Source of the DNA: Bursaphelenchus xylophilus
Taxonomy: Eukaryota; Nematoda; Chromadorea; Rhabditida; Aphelenchoididae
Reading direction: 5' to 3'
DNA length: 64,000 bases
NCBI GenBank assembly: GCA_904066235.2
Contig: CAJFCV020000004.1
Location: 10,912,001 to 10,976,000 of the forward strand
Part shown: positions 38,701 to 48,900 of the stretch, in pieces
Layout of the letters: every line of letters starts with the position of its first letter
Numbering within the stretch: the stretch's first letter is position 1
The notes under the pieces: generated by a model
Told to the model about the DNA's origin: nothing
Seen by the model: the letters and a program-made list of their open reading frames with translations, nothing else
Databases searched by the model: none
Made by a program: the position numbers and the translations under genes

Positions 38701-40520
38701 CTAAAAAAAATTTTATTAAAAAGTGAAAAAATAAAAGAAATATTTTAATTTAAGAAAACTAAAAAAACGAATAATTTTTATTTTTAATATTTTTTTTATT
38801 TACTAAAAAAATTTTATTAAAAAGTGAAAAAATAAAAGAAATATTTTAATTTAAGAAAACTAAAAAAAACGAATAATTTTTATTTTTAATATTTTTTTTT
38901 ATTTACTAAAAAAAATTTTATTAAAAAGTGAAAAAATAAAAGAAATATTTTAATTTAAGAAAACTAAAAAAACGAATAATTTTTATTTTTAATATTTTTT
39001 TTATTTACTAAAAAAATTTTATTAAAAAGTGAAAAAATAAAAGAAATATTTTAATTTAAGAAAACTAAAAAAAACGAATAATTTTTATTTTTAATATTTT
39101 TTTTTTATTTACTAAAAAAAATTTTATTAAAAAGTGAAAAAATAAAAGAAATATTTTAATTTAAGAAAACTAAAAAAACGAATAATTTTTATTTTTAATA
39201 TTTTTTTTTTATTTACTAAAAAAAAATTTTATGAAAAAGTCAAAAAATAAAAGAAATATTTTAATTTAAGAAAACTAAAAAAATTGAATAATTTTTATTT
39301 TTCCGATTTTCGAAATAAAAAGTCGATTAAAACATTTTTTTCAAAAAAAAAGATCTTTTAATTTTTTAATTCAATTTTTTTATTTCAACTAAAAATTTTT
39401 CCTTTTTCAGTTTCATGCCGGAACGAGTCAAAATGAACGTCTTCAATTCCTTCTGCGTGACCGCGCCGTCCATTTTCTTCTTCACGATTGGCTTCATAAC
39501 GGAGCAGTACCGTTATTGGACGGTGGTGTGCCTGGTCCTGACCTATGTGTGCTACTCGTTCAGCGGCGGCGGCTTCTACAAGTGCGCGCATCTGTCGGCC
39601 CGCCAATACTCGGCGTTTGTGATTGCGGTGGTGCAGTTCCTGAAGAGCATTGCGCTGTTCTTGGTCCCCACCTTGTTCGATTCCACCATTCACACCGAAG
39701 CGGATTATAAGATCTTGGAGAAGTGGAGACCCGCGTTTTGGACGCTGTCCGCGCTTTGTTTGGTGGTAGGCAATTTTTTTTGAGAATTTTAAAAATTTTC
39801 GGACAAAATAAAAAACATTTTTTCTTTATTTTTTTTAAGTTTTTGATTTTTTTGAAATTTATTTATTTTTTATAAAATTTTGGGACAAAATTTTTTTTTT
39901 CTTTTTTAATTTTTTTACTTTTTTCGAAAAAATCTCGTCATGATGACGATTTTTATAGTTTTTTTGCAATTGTCTGGGTTTCCAAAAAATGTGTCATCGT
40001 GACGTATTTTTTAAAAACTTCAAAAAAGTCTGTATTTGCGATTATAAAAATTATGTTCTTGGTGATTGTGATAGCATAAAGATGCAAAGAGTATAAACTA
40101 TAAGTTGTCGCGTTTTTGCATCCCATAACTACTGTGTCATGATGACACATTTTTTGGAAATCCGAGAAACCTCGAAAAAATCGTTCTTCGTAATGAGAAA
40201 TACGACAAATCACCTTTTATCACCTTTTTTCAGTTTCCAGAAAATGTGTCATGATGACATATTTTTTGGAAATGTTCCAAAATCTCGGAAATTTGTAAAT
40301 GATATGCCACTGATCGCTTCTATAACCTTTTTTATCCAAATTGTCAAATTCCATTCAGATATGAAGCCTGAAAAAATAGAAAAAATCTCGATTTCAGAGC
40401 GGCTTCATCTTCTACTTTTTCTCCCGCGCCAAGCCCTTGAAATTCATCCTCAAAGAGAACGAAGGACGTCACTGCACTACGACCAAAGCAGCCACCAGTT
40501 CCACCGAGAAGAACGATTGA
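35736..40520 (+). CDS. MFS transporter, SLC17-like, copy 2 (478 aa, 7 exons)
   Basis: Exons 35736-35912, 36376-36606, 37323-37466, 37543-37740, 38258-38466, 39411-39765 and 40398-40520 total 1437 nt. The protein aligns end to end with the neighbouring copy: exons 2 and 3 have identical lengths in both (231 and 144 nt), and shared landmarks include GWPLLYY and FSGGGFYKCA. It differs in a Ser/Thr-rich N-terminus, a Lys-rich tail, and two extra introns that split what is a single 753-nt exon in copy 1. Donors of introns 2, 4 and 6 are weaker than usual (GTTGGT, GTGGGT, GTAGGC). Introns are long and of low complexity: intron 4 is nearly pure T/A, intron 5 is a minisatellite and intron 6 carries short palindromes. 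Its 3' end converges on the GST gene 95 bases away. Substrate unknown. Confidence 0.9.
35935..36300. repeat. Tandem repeat in MFS copy 2 intron 1
   Basis: Same unit as 33196-33600: TTTTTGTGACATTTCGTC, AAAAACGCAAATAGGGCAAA and CAAATTGCATGGAAA(A/G)TCG words recur. Confidence 0.75.
36714..37160. mobile_element. Family C foldback element in MFS copy 2 intron 2
   Basis: AAAGGGGATGTACTCCTAGT left end, TTGGAGTACTTCCCCTG right end, with inverted CTAGCTCGCGCTTTGCAG and GCAAAGCGCGAGCTAAA. Confidence 0.85.
38611..39300. repeat. Minisatellite in MFS copy 2 intron 5, about 6.5 units
   Basis: TTAAAAAGTGAAAAAATAAA recurs at 38611, 38716, 38817, 38921, 39022 and 39127; a decayed copy follows near 39232. 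Spacings are 105, 101, 104, 101, 105 and 105. Confidence 0.85.
39937..40270. repeat. Short palindromes in MFS copy 2 intron 6
   Basis: Copies of TGTCAT(G/C)(A/G)TGACA within TTCCAAAAAATG...CATTTTTTGGAA context at about 39981-40012, 40132-40158 and 40233-40270, plus CGTCATGATGACG at 39937. Confidence 0.7.
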
Positions 40521-40615
40521 ATTCACTAATTACACATACCACACGTTATCACCATGACTAACATGAGAACAGCCCGATTTTTGTGACGAATTAAAATCTT
40601 TTTACTTTTTTCGAA

Positions 40616-42307
40616 TTAGTAATGAGTATCAGGCCGATTCCGCAGGTATTCTTGAAGCTGCGGCAGTGCGTAAACCGCGTTCCGATGGTAGTTTAGTCGT
40701 CGGAATTTCTCGAACTTTTCTGTCGGCCCATACGTGAGACAGTTGTCCATGAAGGCGGCGCAGTAGAAATCGATCCATGTCAGCTGAAAGGGAATAGTAG
40801 AATTTTGGATTTTCTCATGATTGGGTTAAGTTTTGATGGCAGAATTTACAAGGGCAATGTTCAATGTGCGATGCTCAGATTTTGTTTAAATTTTGTACAT
40901 ATTTCAGGTATAGGTCACATATCAATTCCTGAAAATTCTAGCTCCCGATTTGCAGGCACAGTCGAGATATTCAACGGTCTTTCGGGCCGAGAGAGTACGC
41001 CGAATGCGGAGAGCGGTCAGAGAGAAAAATATTTTTTTCGCGATATCTTTGTCAGTTTCCTGCGGGAAAATTTGATTTTCTGTGGAAACATTACACACTG
41101 TAATAGAAATATGTGTGGAAATTTTGATACAAAACTTTGCAAAAAAAGCCTAACTTTAGCCTAAAAATTATCATTTCTGGTTCCTCTTTCCACCACTTTG
41201 GGACGCGAGGTGAGAAGGCTTCAACCTAAAAATTTTGGCTGTTTCTGCAAAGTGCGAGCTAAGGTTTTCGCACATCTTATATGCTTATATTATACATTCC
41301 AAATTCGGCCCATTTCTTCCTTTGTTTCGGTGAGAGAAACATTTCGATAATACTCACCTTATCTCCAATCAAATATCCTGTATTGTTGCTTTCCAGCTGT
41401 TTCTCAAAAATTGGGGCAAAATCCTTCAGTGCAACATTACTAAATACACCATCCGTCAAGTCATCGAGCTGAAATCAATGATATATTAGGTCGTCCAGAA
41501 AGTTCGTTCGTTTTTTCATTGCTTTTTTTACAGGATTGTTTGTCCTTTGGCAAATGGAATACATCTATTTGATACAGCTTTTTCTCCCCTACAAGACTGG
41601 CTGTATCAAATAAATATATACCCTTTGCCAAACAACAAACCATCCTCGTAAAACGAAACCAATGAAAAAAACGAACGAACTTTCTGGACAACCTAATAAT
41701 TAGGAAGACCTAGATAGGACTGGCGATGTTTTAAGAAGCAAATTTCCCTACCATTTCCGCCGGCGTAAGGTCCATCAAACAGTAGACCCAGGGCTTCAAT
41801 TCGTTGTGATATTCGCTTAATCGCTGGGCCAAGACGTCGGCCAGGGCTTTCTCTTCGACGGTCTCGGGTTCCAGCCCGTATTTCCGTCCGAGGTAGGCCA
41901 AAATGCATGGAGTAAAGCAAATCTCAAATTTTCCATCAACGATCAACTTCGGGAGCCGTGGTAACGGGTGTTCTAAAAACGATTTTTAAAGGTGTTTCGT
42001 CCAAGGCAATTCTCTCGAAGGAAGCGAAATGCACAGTGCAAAAATGAAGGCACTTTATGAAAATGCTGATATTTCCAATGTGCGGATTTTTTTCTTGATT
42101 TGCACTGTGCGCCCTCCGGAAATTGATCTTTTTACTGTAGTAGTAGACCATGAAAATTATGAAATTTGACGTACTATCTTTCCGCTTCGAAAACTCCAAG
42201 AAGTTCTCTCTGTGGTCTTCGAAGGGCTCCTGAACGAAGTTCAAACACAATCTGACCGGCTCCGCCTTTCCACGAAGATTGAGGTACTTGAGTTGGTATT
42301 TTGGCAT
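40616..42307 (-). CDS. Glutathione S-transferase, sigma-like nematode class (210 aa, 4 exons)
   Basis: Exons in coding order: 42307-42175, 41972-41752, 41468-41358 and 40783-40616 (633 nt). The N-terminal thioredoxin fold begins MPKYQLKYLNLRGKAEPVR, placing the expected catalytic tyrosine at residue 8 and the usual RGxAEPVR helix after it. PRLPKLIVDG corresponds to the cis-proline turn that positions glutathione. The following binding-loop position, normally QS-x-A, reads FTPC here, so glutathione contacts may differ. The C-terminal all-alpha domain includes LTWIDF, matching the conserved N-capping box and hydrophobic staple. Length is normal (family about 205-210). The enzyme would conjugate glutathione to electrophiles or act as a peroxidase in the cytosol. 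A CTTTAG acceptor lies 3 bases before the ATG, consistent with trans-splicing. Intron 2 holds a mariner-type MITE. Confidence 0.92.
40850..41300. mobile_element. Diverged family C element in GST intron 3
   Basis: TGTGCGATGCTCAGATTTTG left part, GAGAGCGGTCAGAGAGA centre and GCAAAGTGCGAGCTAAGG near the right end. Confidence 0.55.
41486..41696. mobile_element. Mariner-type MITE in GST intron 2
   Basis: 211 bp, flanked by TA, with inverted ends TTAGGT(C/T)GTCCAGAAAGTTC. Inner inverted repeats TTTGGCAAA(T/G)GG and TTTGATACAGC follow. TTAGGT ends are typical of mariner transposons. Two members of the same palindrome pair almost completely. Confidence 0.85.
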
Positions 42308-43946
42308 GGTCTAAAGCAAGTGACGTACTAAATTGAAAACAAATCAAAAAGAATTGATCAAAAGAAAAAGAAGAAATGTGTGTTTGCAAGTCACTATCAG
42401 TCTGTCGGGAAAATAATGAGCGCTGTGTTCGAAAAATAACATCGCCGCCGAGAAAACGAACTGTGTCGCGGAAAAATCAAGTTGCTTTTCAGATAAAACT
42501 GCGATTTATATTCCACAAATTGGTCAAAATTTGCTCTTGATTTGTGATTCTATGGAGCAGAAGTTTGGGCCTTTTTTCTACTGTTGAAGTCGACGTTTCC
42601 AAAAATAATTTAGTTTTTCTAGGATTTTCGAAAATGTAGCTAAAAAGCGTTCTTCTCTGTGAACAGAAACATCCGAGATTCTCGGCCTGAAAGCTGGCAA
42701 AAATGTGGCACTTTTTTGCGAAATTGGCATAGCTACTGCCAAAAAAACGTTATTTTCTTAGACCGCTCTCTGCGTTTTTCCTATTCTCTCAGTCGCAAAA
42801 GTTGTTGGACATTTCTATGGCCTCTGCAAAGATCAGGATGCGAGCGAGAGCCCAAAAAAGACTATTGCACAGTGCAAAAAGCCACAAATTGCAGAGAGCA
42901 AAGTAAAACTTTTTTTGCACAGTCCATGTCACCGAAGTCACCCCAGCGACTTTGCAAATGGACTAGTAGTTATCCTAGGCCCAAAATTTTCATTATCTCC
43001 CTTATAAATCACCCCAATAAAATGCGAACCCCAGAAAAAAGGGATGACTCCCATTACAAGCAATTCGTGTTGATCCCCGTTTTTTCCGCACCGAGTCAAA
43101 TAAAAAATGGCATAAAAGAAATTCCAGAGAGTTTATCGCCCCGGGGCAACTGTTTGAAGAAGGCAATTTCGAGGCCGAACTCAAAAATAAAACGAAAACG
43201 AGATCCCACTCGAAAATCTGACAAATTTTTGAGCGTCTCCCTCGAATTTGATTAATCGAAAAACCCTCCGAGGCCCGTGACAAATCACTAATTGGGATCA
43301 AAAATATCGCAGGCTATGAGTTTTTTTGGGGGGTTTATGATGCCATAGGCGAGGCAGACAACAAATTGTCGGCCAGAGGTTACTCATGGTCTGGCGGCGA
43401 CAACTGTTTGACATTTTTTTGGAGGGAAAACGAACGAAAGAATGCTAGTGCATGATTAACTCATAGTTTAAAAGGAAAACGCTGAATTTGTGACACTCAC
43501 AATTTGAAGAAACTTGGGAAAACTTCGTGTAGGAAGGTGGAAGCGCGACGCTCACTTGGAGTCTCGCATACCTCTTGAAAAAAATATGCTAAATTTGTGA
43601 ATATGAGCGTCGCACTTTACGTCTCCTCAAGGCATTATTTTCAATGCCCTGTTGCATGATTACCTATCTAAGACAAGAAGCAAAAGAGCCAACAGCTGAA
43701 AAATGCTGTTCCAAATATTTTCCGTTATATGTGATCTGGCGTAAGTTCAACGTTTTATTTATCAAAACAAGCCAATAAATCAACAACCATGAGTTTATGG
43801 AGCTCAAGTTGATCTCAACTAGCGAAAATTCTACTTTGTAGGCCAAATTGATCTTACGCTTGTAAATTCGTATAAAATTTTAAATCTTATGAGTCTTTTT
43901 ATGGCCAGAAAGTGTTCTTCTCTAATCACTTCCCACGTTTCGCAAA
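42308..43946. other. No gene; upstream of GST
   Basis: 42398-42499 is the left part of a family B element, 42500-42830 a decayed family C copy, 42868-42925 two TGCAC words, 43490-43640 a C fragment. 42970-43480 is unassigned, unique-looking sequence. Confidence 0.45.
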
Positions 43947-44204
43947 CAGTGGCGGACTTGATCCAGTGGCCAAAAACATACCATTTTGCATCCGGAGAGT
44001 GTCAAAAACCCGACAAAATACCTCTACTTCCAACTTGGAAAACTTCATTTTAAAGAGCGCGCCTTGTCTCTTACAAAAAGAGCTGCTAGGCTTTTGAAAT
44101 TGGAGTTTTTATTCACTTGACGAGGGAGGTATTTTACCACATTTTTTATACTTCCCGTATGCAAAATGGTTCTTTTTTTTGCCACTGGATCAAGTCCAAC
44201 ACTG
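43947..44204. mobile_element. Family A foldback MITE
   Basis: CAGTGGCGGACTTGATCCAG left end, GATCAAGTCCAACACTG right end. Confidence 0.8.
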
Positions 44205-44352
44205 CAGTCACTCGGCTCCATAGGTCGTCCAATATCTCGGTTTTAGTTGCAAAGCGCTAGTTAAAACTTCGAATTGATGTGTAGCCTATGCCTGAGGTGC
44301 ATGCAAAGCTTAAAGAAAATTTGAGGGTCGCACTTGTAACCTTTCCCTTGTA

Positions 44353-45828
44353 CAGTGGGGGACCTGGGGCCTGTTTCACTAACATAAAAATAAATAAAAG
44401 AGAAGTAGGGGGGAGCGAGAGAGCATCGAAAACGCGTTTGCGAGCAAGAGAAACCGGACGAAAAGCAGAAGTAGCCTACTTTTGCGGGAGTGACTTTTTA
44501 CGTCCAAAACCGCGGTTCGCGGCAGTATTTTGGCCATAACTTTTTTCTCAGTTGGTCTAGGAACACCCTTCAAAATTTACAATGAAGCTGACAGTTTCAG
44601 CTATCACCAAGATTATTTTCATTGCTGTGGTGCCAAAACCCGTCCTTAAAAAAATCGTAAAGTACGCGTGCTTTCATTTTTGAGAAAATCGACTAAATTT
44701 GAGCTTAAAATTCCCATAACTTGGATAAAACTTTTCGGATTGAAACCCTCCAAAAAACAACACATAGAATTTTTTAAGTAGTTTTAGACAATATGTGTTT
44801 TGAATTCCTTTTATAGCCCGGTGGACCGCTAATTTTACAGTAGTACGGCCAACCATCTCGTTTTTTCTTCTTCGCGGAATAAAAACGCATTTTTCTCACC
44901 AATTTTTATAAGAATAATTACAAATTTCATATCAGTGTGTAGAGACGTTTCTTAGCTACATTATGTTTTTTGAGGGGTGGCGATATATCATAAATTGATA
45001 GAGTTACGGGCAATTAAATCAAGGTAACCTCCATTTTTGACCATAAAAAGTCGTTCCGAAAGGGGCGAACTTTTCCTCTTCCTTTGATTTGAGGGCTCTT
45101 TTTATGACAAAAATGGAGGTAAATTTGCCATAACTCAGCCATAATAAGACCTACAATTGGCCCTCTAAAAAAGCCTCATAGAAAAAAAGACGGGCTATCG
45201 ATTGGTATAAATTGAAGCGTCTACATTTTGAAATTGACCGAGAAATAAAACATTTCGTATCTTCAGTGTAAATGTACTCTGTACTTTAAGCTATATAACT
45301 AATCTACTCTTGAAAAGAAAACAATGAAATTTGGATATGTTGTAGCCTCAACCGTCAGCTTTATTTGGTTTTTTGAAGGGTGTTCCTATACCAATTGAGA
45401 AAAAAGTTATGGCCAAAATTCTGCCGCCAACCCCGGTTTTGGACGCAAAAAGTCACTCCGAAACAGAAGTAGGCTACTTCTGCTTTTCGTCCGGTTTCTC
45501 TCGCTCGCAAACGCGTTTTCGATGCTCTCTCGCTCCCCCCTACTTCTCATTTATTTATTTTTATGTTAGTGAAACAGGCCCCTGATCCAGTGGCAAAAAA
45601 CGTACCATTTTGCATCCAGGAAACCTCAAAAAATGTGGCAAAATACCTCCTTCTCCAAGTGAAAAAAATCAGATTTCAAATGCGCGCCCGATCTGTTTGT
45701 GAGGAAAAAGGGCGCGCCCTTCAAAGCGGAGCTTTTTCACATGGAGAGGGTAGAATTTTGCCACATTTTTGATACTTCCTGTATGCAAAATGGTACGTTT
45801 TTTTGCCACTAGATCAGGTCCCCCTATA
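44353..45828. mobile_element. Family A MITE interrupted by a 1.2-kb element
   Basis: The left 14 bases (CAGTGGGGGACCTG, 44353-44366) are separated from the rest of the element (45582-45828) by another element. Rejoining the CTG repeats would restore the family sequence. Confidence 0.8.
44367..45581. mobile_element. 1215-bp foldback transposon nested in a family A MITE
   Basis: Inverted ends GGGCCTGTTTCACTAACAT extend for at least 210 bp on each side (44367-44600 and 45345-45581). The 3-bp target duplication is CTG (44364-44366 and 45582-45584). No coding capacity; the GGGCCTGTTTCA ends and 3-bp duplication would fit a PIF/Harbinger-like mobiliser, as an inference. Confidence 0.8.
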
Positions 45829-45958
45829 GTCTCTTCTCTGAGCCTTCAAAAGCCTCACATCAAACATTTATCAGAGGTCGCCAGAACCACAAAAAAAATC
45901 AAGAAACCACCAACTCCGAAAGCCAATTACTGCATCGAAAGTCTGGAATCCGTTCAAA

Positions 45959-48900
45959 TTGCGCAACGTAACATTCAAATTAGCTGCAGTTACACAGATT
46001 GAAGAGCGCGTGAAACGCAACTTTTTTGTTCGCTTCTTTCAAAAAATGAGGCAGCCTAAACGCAGTGTTGTTACAGCCACTGGGCATAAAATCTCGATAA
46101 CTCCGTCGGGTCAGATCAGTTTGACTTCGGAGCAGGCGATTCGAGCGGAGAATGATTTCAGCGCCGTTGACGACTTGTTGTATGAATTGGGTAAGTTGCG
46201 CGGCCAGACAAAAGGTTGTGGTGAAAAAAAGCATTATACTACAGTGGAGGGACCTGATTTAGTGGCAAAAAACCGTATCATTTTGCATCCGGAAAGTATC
46301 AAAAATGTGGCAAAATGCTTCCCTCTCCAAGTGAAAAAAAAATCGTTTTGAAGGGCGCGCCTTTGCCCTCAAAAAAAAGAGTTGGCGCACTTTTGAAAAC
46401 GGAGTTTTTTCACTTGAAGAGGGAGGTATTTAACCCTATTTTTTGATACTTCCCGGATACAAAATGGTACGTTTTTTGCCACTGGATTAGGCCCCCCACT
46501 GTAGAAAGTCGGGCTGGAAATGTGGTCTAGAAATCCCTACTGTAGGTCTGGATAGGTCTATATGTTTGTGATTTTTAAAAAGTTTTAAGAGTAACTTGAG
46601 CATTGCGGACATATTAATGTTGCTAGTTTTCGAATGGATAGCCTACAGATAGTTTAAAAAAACATAAAGCCAAAGTATTATTTTACCAAAATAACGAGAA
46701 ATTTGTTTTTGGAAAATTCGAAAAAATTAATGGCATTTTCAGGAATCACAAACCGCTACATTTTATTCATCGTCCTCTCCATGGGACTCTTTTGGGGTCT
46801 TGGCATTATGTCCGTAATGTGCTCCGTATTCTACGAAGCCGGCTTTACCTGCGATCATTATGATTACAACTGCGAAAAGGAGCGGTATCGGATCAATACC
46901 ATCGAGGATCAGGTAAGAAATAGACCGAGTCTTCAGTTTATTTCTATAGTTTCACATCCACGATGGCTCATTTTTATCGGTGGACTGGTCAGCGAGCATT
47001 TTCTTCGCTGGAGATTTGGTTGGTGGGATTTTATTGTCGTATTTGTCGGATATGTAAGTTTTGGGAGGGAAAAATTGTTTTAGCTACGCACTTTATGAAA
47101 AAAACTAGTAAACTTATAAGAAAACTTACCCTCAGTTTCGAAAAAAGTCCAGGTTTTCCTCCGTTAGCGGCCGGCTTCTTCTCATCCTTCTTCTGCGACT
47201 TCCCTGCTCCCGGCCCTTTAAACGCAAAGTTTACGGTCGGCGGCGGCGGCTGGAAGTTCTGTTGCACCGCTTCATTCCGAATCGGCGGTAATGGTGCCAT
47301 TGGTGGCGCTTGTGGAGCCAACGACGGTGGAGGTGTTGGCAACTTGCCGTTCATCTGCGCCGGTCTTGGCTGCGCATTTGCTGGCGGAGCTGGCGGAGCG
47401 GCAGTGCCGTTTTGAGTCATCCGCTTAGTCGGTCGCATGTAGCTGGGAAGATTATCGTAGTTCTCGGCTGGCTGCTGAGCTGCCGGCTGAGCATTCGTTG
47501 GCTGTCCATTCGCCGGCTTTCTGGACCGCTTTTCGAGGGGCCTCATAAAGTTGGGAATCGCTTTTTTAGCAGCCGTCTCATCAGGTGGTGGGTTGATTAG
47601 CTCGGGTTGGGGCTGAGCATACTGCTGCGCTTGTGGGGCCATTTGCTTCTGTGGGACCTGCGGCTGGGCTACTTGGGGCTGTGGGGGAGCTTGTCCCATA
47701 GACTGCGCTTGTTGAGGGTATCCTTGGGCTTGAGGGCGACCTTGTACAAACACTTGAGGCTGAGGTTGGGCGTAGCCTTGGGGCTGCTGATAAGCTTGCT
47801 GTTGCGGATAGCTTTGCGGTTGAGGATAAGCCTGTGGTTGTTGTTGAGGATACCCCTGAACTTGAGGGTACCCCTGCGGCTGAGGATACACCTGGCCCGG
47901 TTGTTGGGGATTCCCTTGAACTTGAGGGTAGCTCTGGGAATGAGGGAGCACTTGGGAATAGCCTTGATAGGCTTGGACTGCTGAAAATTACAAATAAATT
48001 GTGCTAGACCTTGCCGGAGCGTACAGTAAGCTTAGTGGGGTAGAAAGTTTATGTTCGCCTTGCTACGACTGCAAATGCTAAAGAATTTCTCAGACTTCCG
48101 TCCTGTCTGCAAACCCGGATATACTTTTTTGGATTCCTGGAAAACCTGCCCCCGTAAAGCGAGCAGTCTTTATACCCTTCCGCAAATCGCGCCTACGCCT
48201 ATGGGCGCCTAATTGAGAGGAGGCGTGTGCAATGCCACCTACCATTCATATCTTCACTTCCTTGTACCGAGTCGTCGTCGACTGGCGTGGAGCCCCCGCT
48301 AGAAACTAAAGTTTCCTGTTGGGCGTTTGCACTCGCGTCTTCGGCGCTTCCGTTTGTATTTGTAGCTGCAGCTGCGGGCGGATCGCTTCCTGTTTCCATG
48401 CTGAAATCTTGCAAACAGCAAAATAAAGTATAATAAGGGCTAAATGTTTTTGCGAAACTCTTGGCAAAGTATTCCGATTTTTGCGGCTGACTTGGCCGCT
48501 TCTTGGACTTCAACGGAAGTTCGGTGGTTGAAAGCGGGCGCTGACGTTGAACTCTTGTTTTTTACGGGCTGACCTGGGTTTCGACATTGCCGTTTTAGGC
48601 CGTGCGTTTCTAAAAATGCTGAAAAATACGGATATCAAATACAAACGCATTTTACGGGTACAAACTCAAAAAAAACCTTTAATTTTTGATTTGGCCCGAA
48701 GGGACACCTAACCAAGAGGGCACCTGGGTGAAGAGGGTACCTTGAGGAAAAAACATGGTACTTTGGAGCAAGGCCATTTTTTAACAATCATCTGTTTGAT
48801 TTGCAAGAAACATGGTTCGAAAAAATCTGCCTTGGCCCCCCTCTCTCACCATAGCGCTTTTTTGGCGAATCAAAAAATGGTTGTAAGCAATTCGCATTGG

